A stretch of DNA of 64,000 nucleotides from Favolaschia claudopus. Taxonomy: Eukaryota; Basidiomycota; Agaricomycetes; Agaricales; Mycenaceae. The stretch is from contig JAWWNJ010000262.1 of the NCBI GenBank assembly GCA_037176885.1, forward strand, positions 62,001 through 126,000. Reading direction: 5' to 3'. Position 1 is the first letter of the stretch. Every line of letters begins with the position of its first letter. Below are positions 26,188 to 39,277 of the stretch, in pieces. Made by a program: the position numbers and the translations under genes. The notes below the pieces were generated by a model. It did not search any database and had not been told where the DNA came from. It worked only from the letters and a program-made list of their open reading frames with translations.

Positions 26188-26600
26188 ATGCATTCGCCAG
26201 ATCCTGATTCCGGGTCATCCTCTCCCGCAACCGATTCACCTCCCCCAGAGGAAAACTTCCCGACGTCCTCTAGCACCACATCCGGTTTCTTTAACCTCGC
26301 GAGCCAACTCACCTCCTCGTTTTCTGGCAGTCCCTCGAAACGTCGCCTGCCCGGCTCATCCTTTCCCACCGGTTCCTCTAGTCGGGACCCCAAGTCACGA
26401 AGACGCGACGATCCTAGACGCGGCACATGGGATGGCAAAGAAGGAGGCAAAAGAGAGAAGGAAGAGCTAGTCGACAATCATGTGGTGGAAACATTGAGAA
26501 AGGGTTCGTGTCCTTCCAAGACGAATTCCGCCTACTCACATTTGATTTCAAAGAAATTGGAGACCCATTCAATGAGACTGCTTTCAAGGCCGCCAGTTGA
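26188..26600 (+). CDS. Short Ser/Pro-rich hypothetical protein
   Basis: Two exons: a Ser/Pro/Thr-rich first exon (MHSPDPDSGSSSPATDSPPP, then GFFNLASQLTSSFSGSPSKR and a basic RDPKSRRRDDPRRG) and a short second exon giving LRKEIGDPFNETAFKAAS before the stop. The intron (about 26503-26551) has a normal GT and AG. About 120 residues, no membrane span or known domain. The conserved-looking FFNLASQLTSSFSG and the end GDPFNETAF are the best handles for a search. Converges on the flippase gene. Confidence 0.6.
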
Positions 26601-26941
26601 ATTGAGGTAATCACTTGCCCTACTCTTTCTTGTCATTGACATCTGGCTCATCGGTGCTGCAGACAATCGGTTCTGTAAATCATGCATTTGTAACATATCG
26701 CGTCCGCCTCTTACAACCCAACAATGGGCTTCCTCCGTTTCGCTTACCCCCAATCGATCGAACTGTTCAATCGTGAATCGAACAAAATCTTTTTGCAGGG
26801 CTTTAAGGCGACTCGTTGTAATTATATTAAATGGTAAGGACCGAAGGCAACAGTTTACTTAATAGATACATGCAGCGAAATACAGAAAGCGAATGAATAA
26901 ATTAGACATAGGTAAGTGTCCCCTCCTGACGCTGCGACCTA
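26601..26941. other. Convergent intergenic region
   Basis: Between the stop codons of the short hypothetical and the flippase. AT-rich in places; no open frame with coding character and no repeat noticed. Confidence 0.5.
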
Positions 26942-29900
26942 TCATGATCCTGTTCCACTCTCATGCGACAGAAGCCGCTTTCTCGTTAAGGACTTCAATC
27001 CTCGCTTCAGCGACAGCTTCCCTTTACGAGCGCCGTCGCTTGGTACCGCGAGATTGCGGTTACTCGTTCGCCGCTCCGATAAATTACTCTGCATCCTCCG
27101 CATCGCAACACCGTTTTCTTCTATCGCGAAGTCGAAACCGCGGTCTCGAGATACCATCCCAGTGGCCATGTCCATTTGACTGGCTGACCGCACATCGGAC
27201 ATCCGAGGGGGCTCAAGCGTCGAGATGCTCCCTGTCCGAGATGTTCTTCGTGAGGCATAGGAAGCGGGACGGGACCGCCTCATGGCACTCAGACCGCGTC
27301 CTTTGACGTATATGTCATGTCGAAGATCGCGATGCGGTTCCTTCTCTGCTATCCATCTCACAATATCGATGTCGTTCGGGAAATATCCAAACTTCCAAGC
27401 TTTAAAGAGATAGCGCGGTGTGAATGCGAGGAGGAAAGTCCTGGGAAATCTAGTTAGGCCAAGGCAAAACAATGGGATGATCAGGACGCACAGAACCATG
27501 CTGAACCAGAATAAGGCGGATTGAAGGACGTAGTGGTCATTGCCGTACAGCACGGTCGATGCATAGCCTGGTGCGATAATCGAGTAGATGGCCTGCAGAA
27601 TCAATCAGTAAAGGAGACGCAAAAACTTCTGGGCGGTCGAACGAACAGTGAAGCCCCAAACGACGGCCATGCAGAAGAAGAGAGCAAAGAACAACCAGAA
27701 AGTCCAAGCGGTGGCCGTCAGGCCAGTGTACATGTTTGCGACGAGCACGGCGGAAAGAGCCATGGTTGTCGACATCTCGTTGATATAGGTATCGTATCCG
27801 TCCTTCCGGGTTGTGGGGGCCTCGTATGCATACTTAATGAAGAAGAAAAGGATGACAGACTGCGAGGACGATGAGTATATATACTAAGAAGATTGAGCAT
27901 TCAAACTTGCCTGGTACACTCCATCGATCATATATACAGCGAAAGAACGTAGATTGAACCAGGTTCCCTCTCTCCCGAAACGGTAGAGCTCAGGAACAGC
28001 CATCAGAACATGGCCGTCTGTGAGGACAGTGAGCCAAGCGTGAATGAGGACGAGGATCATGCGTACCAAGGAACCTGTCAAACGCCCCAATCGCTCCAAC
28101 AGGAAGGACCGTCCACAAAGAGTTCCAGAATAGAATATATACGTAGGCAAAGACATAAGTGGCACTCCAACCGCTGTAAATTTGGAACCAAAACAACACC
28201 CCCGTAGGGACTACAATACCTTCAGCGCCATTTCTCCAAAATAGAGGAATCGAACGCACCAATATTTTTATAGAAGAAATTGAGAATCCTAGAACAATGT
28301 CAGAATTCGGAGTACAGGGTGCATGGGATGAACTGACATTACTCCGTTTCGAGCATAGGACCAATGACCATGGACAAGCAGCAACTTTTTAAGGAAGCGG
28401 AATTGTCCAATAGCGTAGTCGGACGCGTTGACGGCTTGTAGTCCCTCCTCGCCAGAGATTCCGACACCGACGTGAGCCGCCTGAATCATACTGACGTCGT
28501 TAGCACCGTCGCCAATAGCCAGGGTCATCGAGCCAAGGCCGTCCTTGACCAGTCGCACGATCAGGGCTTTCTGAAGCGGTGAAACTCGGCAGCAAATCAC
28601 TCCCTCGCACATGGTCGCAAGCCGCAGGAGAAGGGCTTTGTTCTCTTCGCCGTCGAAAGCCTGGGCAAAAGTAATCAGCATCTGCTCTAAGCGTAGACGT
28701 GAATAGAAAATCCTACGTGTGTCAGCGCTGTCCCATCGACAACAAGAACGAACCCTCCAGGCCGATCACCATTTTCCGTTCCAACAATGGACGATATACC
28801 CGTCTCCACCCGTTCTAAAGGATAGAACGTCTCGCCTTCGCCAGAAACCCGGGGGCGAGAAACAGGTGCTATCTCCATCTCTGGAAAGTACTTCTCAATG
28901 GCAAACAGCAATTGCTGGTGGATTGTGCGTCCCCGATCATTGCCGCCACGAATGATGATAATATTAGAATCAGGCGTAATCAAGTTGGTGCTCTTTCCAA
29001 TGGCTAGTTCCAAGGTTCAGCATGCATGAAGGTCATAAACAGGTACACTGAGTGCATACCAATGGCAGTCTCCAACTTGTCCCCAGTGGCCACCCAAATC
29101 TTGATACCAGCGCGCTTCAAATCCGCAATGGCCTCCGGAACGCCGTCTTGAAGCTTGTCTTCAATGGCAGTCGCACCCAACAGTCGAAGGTCTCTCTCAA
29201 GTTCATCGGAAACGGCTTCAATCTTCTCCTCGCGGTCTTCCATCGCAACAGTGGCCTCGTGGTATCGCTCGCTCCATGCAGCGTACTCGTCCTCTGCAAA
29301 AGGGTGTGAGAGGGTGCAGGGAGATGGGAACCATCAACTAACCCGGAATGACTTTGTACGCCAAAGTCAGGGTACGTAGTCCATTATTGGCAAAGTCGCT
29401 GAGATGCGCTTCAGTGGCTGCCTTCAGCTCATCCCCTCCTGCCTTAAGACGCTCGAAGATAACATTGTCTGCGCCCTTGGTGAGAAGGAAAAGCCGCTCA
29501 TCCTCGCCATCCAGCTGCTTCACAACGACGCTCATGCGCTTCCGGGCACTGTTGAACTCAAGGATGTTCAACAGCTGGTAGCGCTCAACCTCAGGTGAGA
29601 AAGGTGTCCGTAGGCTGAGGTAGTCGCGGTCACGGCCAAGGAAGACAAACCCAACATCCGCGGCTGCCTGAACAAGAGCTGACTCGTCGGGTGACTGCGA
29701 TTTGTACTGCATCGCGCCGGTCGTAGGATCCTGACCGGTGAGGACGGTGTGACATAGCCCAAGGACCTTGAAGAATCCGTTCAGTGCACGAGCATGTCCA
29801 GCGTTCTCCGAGTTGGGGTCAGCTGCGACGGCAGCATCGAGATCGGCGAATAGGTTATCATCCTTGAAATGGATCACGGCGTCCGCAGGTGGAATGTCAG

Positions 29901-31648
29901 TGCTGGCGGTGCTGGATCCAGCTTCCTCGACTTCTCCCGTATAGGCTTTCCCTCCAACAGAACATTGTCGGAAAACCATCAAATTCTGAGATTAACATAT
30001 GATCATCAGTCGCCGAACAGAAAAACAGAACGGAATAAATACCTGCGTCAACGTTCCTGTCTTGTCCGAAAAGATGTACTCAATTTGTCCCAAGTCATCC
30101 GACAAATTCCAGCTCTTGGCAAGTGTGGGTTGATCTAACTTGGCATACCAGATTTCCTTGTCGAAGAAGATGAAGGCGGCCTGGAATGAGCGAACGACTT
30201 CAATTGTGATGTACAATGAAATCGGAACGATGGTTTGGAACCTGCCAGAGCCTGTGAGTGCTGAGACGAGTATTTTAAACGAGGACTTACGTGAGGAAGG
30301 CGAAAGCCCAGGTGATCAAGCCATTGATCGACGGATTGTCGTCCGATTGATTGTCCTCGTACAGCCAGGGAGCACCGCGAGGCTCGTATTGGTGCTCAAG
30401 CACGGAATCGCCAATGGCGCAAGCAACGGCCATGAGAAACAATAGAACGAGGTTGATCAAACTGTGTCGGCATTGTCAGATCAAGGGTTAGGAATGAGAC
30501 AAGGGACTCACACTTGGGGATCCATCTGCCTCTCCACCTTACTGCGCTTACTTGGTGCATCTCCGGAATTCATGACAATCTTAGTATCGAGTCCAGTGTA
30601 CATCACGACACCAATGACCCACTGGGTGTTCCGGAGAACGGTCCCACGAAGGAGGGTCATAGACAAGTCGACAGGCAGAACATCGTCTCCGATGGTGACA
30701 GCGCCGTTAAGCCTGTACATGTTCACATCTGGTCGATCCAGCTTTATGGAGAAAGAGTTGAGCGCGTTCATGCAGTCGGCGGCTGTATTGAGGTGGGACA
30801 GGCCAGCGACTGCGTGCCGGGATTTGAGATTGGTTTCGCCATCCAGATTTTTAGTCTCGATGAACGCTACGTTCTCTTCCTCCGAAGTTGCACAGATAAG
30901 GACGTCGGCCGGGATAGGTTCATTATCTCTGATCTTGACAAAATCACCGACTCGGACGTCCTCCCAAGCAGTAACATCCCAGTCAGCGGGCGAATCCTCG
31001 CGAGGGACATCGGCATCAGCCTCAATGTCCTTGGGCGTCGGGGGAAGGACTGGGGGATGTATCGAGCGTCGGGAGATGAGCTTGAGAAAGAAATTGCGGC
31101 TCTTGGGTCGTGTTGCGTTGGGATTCTTCCAACCTGACCCCAGGACCAAAGTCTTGCTGTTATTCGTCCGTTTATCCGACTGGTGCCGTAAAAAGTCCTC
31201 ATATCCGTCCTTGAGCGCAGAGAAGGTGAGGACAATGATCAAGGGAAGAATAGCGACCGCCGGAGAAACTGTCGCGAATTTGTGGAAGAACTGGAGGATG
31301 GCGAGGGCAAGGAAAAAGCTATAGCGGCGAGTTGAGAGAAGCCGACGGAAACGGAAGGCCAGACTCTCGGACTTACATGTTAGCTACGCGGCGGAACTGC
31401 TCGAGCAAATTACGGGGAAGAAAGGTAATGAGCGTGTACTTGTAAGTGATAACCTGGTTGGCGGGATAGACATGAGCTGGCTTGACTTTTCCCTTGTGAT
31501 CGACGTAGTCTGCGGGCAAGTTTTCGTTAACATAGACGGTGCGAGGTGGACCTGGTGCTCGTTTGGAAGAGAAGAGATCCTCTATTTTGAAGTCGAGGAT
31601 GCGCCTGAAGAGGGATACGCGGGTTTGCCCTTGCCCATCGGACGCCAT
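26942..31648 (-). CDS. DNF1: P4-type ATPase, phospholipid flippase of the Dnf class
   Basis: Moves phospholipids to the cytosolic leaflet of plasma and endosomal membranes. Starts [17 protein letters not shown]; then [50 protein letters not shown], actuator loop [14 protein letters not shown], phosphorylation motif [11 protein letters not shown] (about 30043-30075), nucleotide-binding [14 protein letters not shown] and [15 protein letters not shown], and hinge [20 protein letters not shown]. Ten spans are expected; the C-terminal group includes [20 protein letters not shown] and [21 protein letters not shown] long basic Ser/Arg tail ([18 protein letters not shown]) follows, a likely site of kinase control. 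All catalytic motifs are intact. About a dozen introns. Confidence 0.95.
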
Positions 31649-31840
31649 GGATGGGGGAGAAGGAGAAAAACGCGGAGAATGTGGTCGGCAAAACGCAGTC
31701 AGACAAAGTAAGCAACAACTTGATGCGGCAAAAACAGTAGCCGTCACGTCACGCCTTTTGACTAAGCTCCGGTGACTTTCGGTGACGACTGTCTTCGACT
31801 CGGCCCGAATTACTCCGTCGCTTCGTTGTCGTCTCCCGCG

Positions 31841-34226
31841 ATGGCGCTCAACCCGCAATCCCTTCCACAACTTCCAAAACTCGACAAATCACAGTTCGTC
31901 CAAGCATATCTACAAACACAAAAGGTTCACGCAAAATTCCACGCCGATCAAGGAGCCACTTTCATCGCTTCTTGGGACACGATTTACGAACATGAAACAA
32001 CTCCGCAGAAACCAACTTCCCGTAACATTGGTTTCGCAACGCCCGTTCTTATTGCCAGAAACCCCCACCCTACCACAACTAAAGCACTCGCCAACACAGA
32101 AATTAAATCTGCCGACCCCTGCACCCACACCGTTGAATCAAACAACACAGGCGACAAAACCAACAAGGGCTCCAAATCTCGAAAGGCGGTGTCCAACAAA
32201 CGGGAAGCACGCTCTGAAACTGACGAAGATCATACCGCTCGTGAGCTCTCCACTGTCTCTGAGATTCTTTATCAAACAGCCTCACTAGGTCTCGCTGAAA
32301 GACGGGAGCGGAAGCGCATCAAGCGAGCAATTGTGCAACCAAAGCCACCAAATGAGCTCGATGTAGTCTCGTCTGACGATAATGACAAACCCAAGAAGCG
32401 CGCCAAAGCTCTCAAGGAGAAGAAACTCAAAGTGCCCGCCGGGTTTGCGCTTATGCACGGCTTCGCTGCTACCAATGTTGGAAAGAATCGTCTTACGGTA
32501 TACACGTCTACCTTGAATTCATCGGCGTTGTTAAACGAGTTCTAGATGAAGCCGCCATCTAACGTCGGAGTTTTCAAAAAGGGCAAGGCCTCGTTCAACG
32601 CTAGGACGAAACCCAACACAAAAGGCGAGCAAAAGTTATCATCATCATTCAACGGTTTCCCTAAACTCTATTGTAGGGCATAAGCCGACCCAATTTTCCG
32701 AGTCCAAGTTCCTCAACAGCAATAAAAAGGCTCCCGAGTTACATGTCTCCGATTCGGCTTCTGACTCTGGCAGTGAATCTACTCTCTCATCAGTCCACGA
32801 GCTTCTCAAGCCCAACGTCAAAGCATCGCGCAAGTCTCTCCCGGAAGAATCTCGTGGCTTAGCGTCGGAGTTGTCTAAAGTTTCTACTTCTGAAAAGCAC
32901 GCCCGTCCGGAATCTGAGATTTGGGACATTGAATCACGGGCTTCGGAAAAGCGTAGGCTGCTGACGCAGAACAACCGACTCGTGCAAGAAGATAGCACTC
33001 TGCAGATGCAGAAATCCGTCATTGTCGATGCTCGAATACCGGCCTGGTCCAACAGGGTGGACAAAGCCACGCAAAAGGTCCCCATAGTACTTGTTGAGGC
33101 TTCCGAAATTATTGCCATACCTTCTAGTCCTTCGCTGCGCCCATCACAATCCGCTTCCCAGATAGGGGAGCTAAGGCAACCTCCTCTTGTGAATGCTCAG
33201 ACGTCCCGGTTTTTTGCGCCCGCACCCCGAAAACAGGCGACACCACCCCCTCCCGAACTTATTGTCACTGCTGACCCTCCAGTCCAGGATCCAGAGCCGG
33301 AAGACCATCCTCAGCTTCCTCAGTCTCCTCCCCCTCTTCCCGTCCATGATTCCCTTCCTCATCCTACCTCTCGCTCGCATTTCGTGGTTCCTCTGCGCAC
33401 CAGGATCTTTTCTCAACAGTTTGTGCCCCTCTATGCGACAGAAACCTATTCGCCGGAGTCACCTGAGTCGGATGACGGGCATCTGTCCGACATGAACGAA
33501 GCTCCCCAATACTTTGATCAAGGCTATCTGGCCACGATGGTGTCAGGAAATTCGGAGGAGATGTACGATCAAGAATCGGGTCTGAACCAAGTTTTCTATC
33601 CTGTCGAAGATGATTGCAACGCACCGGATGGCTATATGGACTACGCGCAAGACCGGATTGGGGAGGGCGGACCAGCGAGTCCAAATCTATACGCGAATCA
33701 GTTCTGGGCCAATCATGCTTCGGACGAGTACATTGACACGGTCAAGGATGGAGTTTCGGAACCTGTCTACAATGCATCCGAAGCTTGCGGTGAATGGGAC
33801 TACGCCTACGACAACAACTATCAAGAGGATCAACAAGCTTTTGTCTCGGATGCAGGTCTTGATCCATGGGCTGAAGCAGCTGTATCCTTACTCTTCCCTG
33901 TTTGCGACGGCCTTGACTTTTCAACTGGGCCAGACCTGGCTTACGACTGTGGTGGGTACACGGCTGAAACGGACGCTCAGGCATACACAGCGGAACCTCC
34001 TGACTCGTCCGGAATCGATCCCAACCTTCCTGATGTCACATCTGACTGCACTGGCTCGGAGATTGACGTGCATACTCAATTCGCCGAAGGGCGCGCGTTG
34101 CTGCTTGGTTTCCCCCTCCACGAGTCTACGAATCGCACTCTTCCACCTCCGGCTCCTTCTATATCTAATGCAGAGGTGGATGTCGTCAAGTCTCTGCGCG
34201 GTCATTGGCTTCCCCAAAAACTGTAG
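31841..34226 (+). CDS. Long disordered nuclear-type protein, function unknown
   Basis: No known domain. N-terminal third is basic and hydrophilic (LPQLPKLDKSQFVQAYLQTQ, LAERRERKRIKRAIVQPKPP, KKRAKALKEKKLKVPAGFAL), with likely nuclear localisation signals. The middle is Ser/Pro-rich and the C-terminal third is acidic and aromatic (GYLATMVSGNSEEMYDQES, EWDYAYDNNYQEDQQAFVSD). The end VDVVKSLRGHWLPQKL and the preceding FAEGRALLLGF look the most conserved. One GT-AG intron at 32500-32547. A second join needs a GC-AG intron (32625-32676, 52 nt), which links TKG to HKPTQFSESKF in frame; with GT donors only, a 22-nt intron would be required. About 750 residues. Confidence 0.7.
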
Positions 34227-34540
34227 AACGCATATAGTGTACTTCGACGTTTGTTTACATTAGTTGATTCGATTGTTGATATGTCACATTCGCGTGACGT
34301 CACAAAGCGTCACAACTTACGTTGACAGCGTCACACGGTATAAAAGCCGGCACGTCAAAGCGCGAGCACTTTTCATCATCTACATCCACAACACTTCACA
34401 CACCCACGCTGCAGGCTTCTCGGCGCGCCATAAAACGCCGTCGTCTCTGTCATGAGCAGCCACAAAGAAAATATGGGTCAAACCGCCGTATGTGTTGCAT
34501 CTTATTCTCTCAGTGTTCTCGTCGCTGACCATGACGCGCT
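34227..34540. promoter_or_regulatory. Promoter with CRE palindrome, repeated GTCAC motifs and TATA box
   Basis: A full CRE/ATF palindrome TGACGTCA lies at 34295-34302, flanked by further GTCAC/CGTCAC copies at about 34283, 34308 and 34329 and an ACGTCA at about 34352. A TATA box (TATAAAA, 34339-34345) follows, about 200 bp before the start of the GTPase gene. Recurrent bZIP-type half sites at this density are unlikely by chance; binding itself is inference. Confidence 0.6.
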
Positions 34541-37500
34541 ATGAAGTCCGTCAAGATGGAGCCTACCGAATACAAACTCCCCGCGCTCGCCTCTTCCAAT
34601 TCCATCAACGTCAAAGGAGAACCTGTCTCCTCCACCGCGGTGAGCTGGGTTTTCATATCCCACGAGAAGGGTAGTGTTTAAACGCGGTCCAGAATCTCAA
34701 ATCACAGTCCTCTAGCCACCCTGCTAAAAGCGTGACTAGCGCGTCTCAAGATACAAAACCGACGGATTCCACCCCTGACGCGTCAAAGGACGTGTCAGAT
34801 GAGCCAAATGACGCGCATGACCCCCTAGCAGACTCCACCAACGCCGATAACGCGGGCGACATCACCATGGAGGATGTACCCGCACCCCCTCCGCGCGCCC
34901 CGACCAAATCGACCGACTACAAAGAACATGAGTCGGCCGCAGAGATCGAGTACACGCCCGAAGAGACGCTCCAGGAGACTTTGAAGATGGTCAACAAATT
35001 GTTTGAGCGTATCGAGGGATTGGAGCTCGGACCGCTTCGTAAGGAGGTGTGGTTGCGCGAAACGACGAGTCTTCGCAGCCAAAGCGCGCCTACGACTCTC
35101 ATCGCGATATGTGGAGGTGAGTTTTTGATTTCGGTCACTTTTTGCCAATTTGGGATTTCATGTTGAATGTCACCCCTTTATAGGTACCGGAGCGGGCAAA
35201 TCGTCGTCTCTCAATGCAATCCTCGACGGTAGGGTTTTGCGTTCGGCAAACACGAGTGTGAGCTGACCTGTTTGTCAGACAACATCGTACCCACCAGCGG
35301 CATGCGCGCATGTACCGCTGTCGTTACTGAAATTGCTTACCACAAGAAGAAAAATATCGAGGCCGACGTCTCTTTCCTATCCAGAGAGGAGTGGAAGGTA
35401 GCTGCTCTCGTTCGAACGCGCCGTACACATTTGCTTACAAACTTCCAGGCTGAGCTCCAAATCCTCCTCGGTGATCTCGTTGAGGAGGACGGGACGTTGA
35501 AGCGAAGTACTGACCTGAAAAGTGATGCTGGTGTCGCATGGCAGAAAGTCCATGCCGTGTACCCGAAGCTCTCCCAAGAGAAACTGGTGACACTGACTCC
35601 CGATGAAATTATCGCCAAAGATCCCAGAATCGAGAAAATTCTGTATGTTCTGCCTCTAAATTTCTTGCTTCTGCGCCTGTTCATCTAGTTTCATAAGGGG
35701 GAATACGAAGAAGATTGTCGCCACCGACTCGAAGGTTTTTGGTAAAGAAATAGGCAAATACATCGACTCGAAAGATCAAAGGCGAGGGAAGGACAAGGAA
35801 GGCAAGAGCAAAGACAAGAACAAGGATCCCAACGCGCCTGCGTTCTGGCCGCTCATTCGGCAAGTGAACGTGAGGTGCAATGCCGCTGCTCTCTCTACCG
35901 GTGCAGTCCTGGTCGATTTGCCAGGCGGGTGTGATTACTTTTGTGGTGGAAACATAACTTATCCCTTGAGCAGGTACCGGAGACGCCAATGCTGCGCGAA
36001 GTATGTCGGGATGTTCTTTCCGTGTGCGATAACTAACCATCCATTCAGACTCTATCGCCAAGTCCTATATGAAAAGGGCTAATTGTGTCTGGGTCTTGGC
36101 TCCCATTCAGAGGTGAATTGCCCTTGGACTTTCCTATGTAGTTTGATAACACAAAATCTCTCAGGGCGGTCGATGAGAAAGTCGCGAAAGATCTATTGGG
36201 CGACGCGTTCCGTTATCAACTCATGAGTGAGTCGAGACATCCATTGTAACCGCAGAAAAATCTAATCATTATACAGTGGACGGAGGCTACGACGCTAATA
36301 CAATCACATTCATTGGTGAGTTTGTGGACATGTACTGTTGATACCGGACTGACAATTAATTGTTCTTAGCCTCGAAGGTGGGATTGGTTGTTCTCGATGC
36401 TATCCTCCCAGCCCTAATTCTGTTCAACAGTGCGACGATATATCGTGCTCAGAAGTAATCGGGTCTCTTGGTCTTCACGACGATCTAGAACTCGAAGAAA
36501 TTCAAGAGAAAATAGAGCGCATCTCAGACGAGACCACCGAGCATAAGGTATCCAAAATGGCAGCCGACAAAGCTGTAAAATGTATGTGTTCACATTTAAG
36601 ATTGTTCGTTGAAGCTGAATCCAGTCTAGCGGCGGAGGCAGATTTGAAACGTGCTCGTGCGATCCACAGCGAATACAAAGAACAACTCAAATGCTTCGAG
36701 GATGACAAGCCGTTCGTCCCTAAATTGACAGCCAAGGCCAAGAAGAGCGACAAGGCTGCAAAACCCAAGGCGAAAGCGTCGAAGAGCAAGAAACGCAAGA
36801 ACAGCAGCGGAGGCAAGAAGGGCTCCCCGAAGCGTCGCCGTAGCTCGCCTGCTGGAGATGATGACGAGGACAAGATGGACGACAGCGACGATGAGTCCGA
36901 CCTCTTCAAATCAGACGTCGAGAACTCTGAGGACTCCGACTCCGACAAAGACTCCGATTTTGAAGACGAAGACGACAGCGACAAAGAATCTGATGACGAG
37001 CGGAGTTCTGACCGCGACCGCGACGACGACGCTGGATCTGGCTCAGATGACGAAAAGGGTTCCGATCGGGAGGACGACGACGTCGAGATCGAAGAAGAGG
37101 TCACGGAAGAATCCATCAAACACAACATCGCTGAGGCCAAAAAGGCGATGGATGAGATTCGTGCGCGTTGGAATGAGGCGCGGAAGGAAAAGAAAGCAGT
37201 CGCCGATCACATTGCGACCCTGAAGAAAAAGGCAACGACGGCTCAGAAGGTTCGTTCGACAGCCTTTTCATTCTTCGTCGCTGATGATTTTTGTGCAGGA
37301 GAAGAACGCGTTCTGCTCCCGCAAAAGATCTGAGGTGAGCTATCAAGTTTTCGTTCTACGGAATGGTGTTTGACCGACCTGCATCAAGTTTTCGAGGGAT
37401 GTCCTGAAAGAGGATTTCCGGTTGGTGCTGATTCTCACAACATTTACCTCGTCGCTGACCTGGAATAATAGGTCAGGACTGAGGGACCTGGATGAAGCAG

Positions 37501-39277
37501 CCGCGGAAGAACGGGACCCCGCCAATTTCGACCCGAGCGTAGCGATCAGAGGTGGGTTTCCCTCATCTTTCGTATATCATAGACTGAGCTTCCCTTGCCA
37601 GATTACGAGGCGATTGATCTGCCCGTCTTCACGGTCTCAAGTCGCGACTACGTTCGCATCAAAAGTATGCATAAGTGTCTCGCAATTTCTGGAGGCTGAT
37701 TCGACCCATTTTATTTCTAGAACAAATCAAGGGCGACGGTGAACCCAGCTGTTTCTCCAATCTCAATGACACGGGTATCCCGGAACTGCAGCGATGGTGC
37801 CATCACCTCACCAAGTCGTCGCGCGAACGAGCTGCGAAAAATTTCATGAAACAGGTCGTCGCATTCGCCAACGACGTAAAGAATTATGTCGCTGGGATCG
37901 GACAGGTCACTTCTGCTGACCGTGAAACGCTGCGCGAGCAGTGGGAGTCGGGGGAGATTGATGCAGAGCAGCCGCTTGAGGACGACGATCCCTTCGCAGC
38001 TATTCTGGGCGGCTCAGGTGGTCTTTATACGATCCCTCAGTCTGTGGCCAAGCGCGACCGGTATGGCCACCTAATCGGAATCACACCTCGTCTTCAGAAG
38101 GTACGCATAAGCCATCTCATTATCTGCAGCGCCTAAATTCTTGTGTTAGGAATTCGAGGAGATTGTCGAAGAAACGGTCGAGAATCTCAACAGCCATCTG
38201 AGTGAGGGTCTTGACAAGCAGTGCAGAATTGGGGCAGCCAATGTATGTTGCGATCTCCTCATTTTGCCCCCCTTTACTCAATTGTCTATATCTATAGGCT
38301 GCTGACGCTGCAGTCACGACGAGCGACGAGTTCGCGAGCTCTATGCATTGGGTTTGTGTTCCTTGTGCTGATTACTTCAACATCTGTTAACGCTTCCTTT
38401 TAGGCCTCGTACCGCGCAACGCTACGTCGAAACGGAGAATACCGGCGGGACTTGAATGTTGAACTGGTCAATCCTTTCACGCGGAACATTGCTCAAACAT
38501 GGCAAAAGGTGACATTCATTCTTGAGTAATTGGTTTCACATTTCGCTGACCCACTTGAAGACATTTGAAGCCGATATCTTTGGATTTGTGAGGGACTCTG
38601 TTCTCGCCCGCCTCACGAAACTCGTCGACGATATCTCCAAATCGGCCGCGCCTGGGCTAGTGGATCGGACGAAGCTGCAAGGCGAAAGCTGCATGGAGTC
38701 AGCGCAAGTCGCGTTGGATAAATCGATCGAAACGGTCAAAGAGACTCTGAACAACGAGCAGAAAGAGGTCTCGCGTTCTCTCGCACCTCATGTGCAGTCC
38801 CAGCTGCTTGATGGCTACGAGTCTGCTATGGAGGAACGTGGAAAGGGATCGGTGGCGCGGCAAAAGGTAGGTTCAGCTACAAGTTCTCAAAAGGTTTCGC
38901 TAATGCGGTCTTAGGCTGTATTCCACCGATTCGTCGTTGAGGTCAAAGATGAGATTTTCGAGAACGGGGCGGACGTGATTATGGACAGGCTGACCGGTGC
39001 AGCCGACGCTGTAGGCAAGTCCCTGACCGCATCTTTCGATAATCTGGCGCAGAAGGTGAGTTGGTTGAGATCTTTCATGCTACACAAGCTTATTCGGGGA
39101 ACGTAGATTGAAGTCAACCTGGCGGTTCTATGGGAAGACGTCCGAGACGATCCTACGCAGACCAAGTCGCGGTCTGACATTGTCAGCGAAGTCAATCGTA
39201 TCCTCCGACAGCTGCAATTGCGGTCTGAAGCCGAGAAAGCTCGGTCTATACCCGACGAGGACACGGTTATGAGTTGA
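34541..39277 (+). CDS. Dynamin-like nuclear GTPase (SLIP-GC-related)
   Basis: Large GTPase of the dynamin superfamily, by resemblance to nuclear GTPase SLIP-GC. P-loop GGTGAGKSSSLNAILDD; candidate switch I Thr in GMRACTAVVTEIAYHKKK; G3 VLVDLPGTGDANAARNSIAK; G4-like ASKCDDIS. The region 36720-37200 is a Lys-rich basic stretch (KSKKRKNSSGGKKGSPKRRR) followed by about 90 residues of Asp/Glu/Ser. The rest is helical: RDLDEAAAEERDPANFDPSV, TKSSRERAAKNFMKQVVAFA, DIFGFVRDSVLARLTKLVDD, SLAPHVQSQLLDGYESAMEE, ending SIPDEDTVMS. No membrane span or PH domain, so nuclear scaffolding is more likely than vesicle scission. Two psi-K-x-E motifs (VKME, VKGE) sit in the first 30 residues. About fifteen introns, roughly 1,150 residues. 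Confidence 0.85.
36720..37120 (+). repeat. Basic then acidic low-complexity coding tract
   Basis: Within the dynamin-like GTPase. About 50 residues dominated by Lys/Ser/Arg are followed by about 90 residues of Asp/Glu/Ser/Lys (DDSDDESD, DSDSDKDSDFEDEDDSDKES). The nucleotide sequence is built of GAC/GAG/TCC triplets without exact tandem units, so it is compositional rather than a clean microsatellite. Confidence 0.75.
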
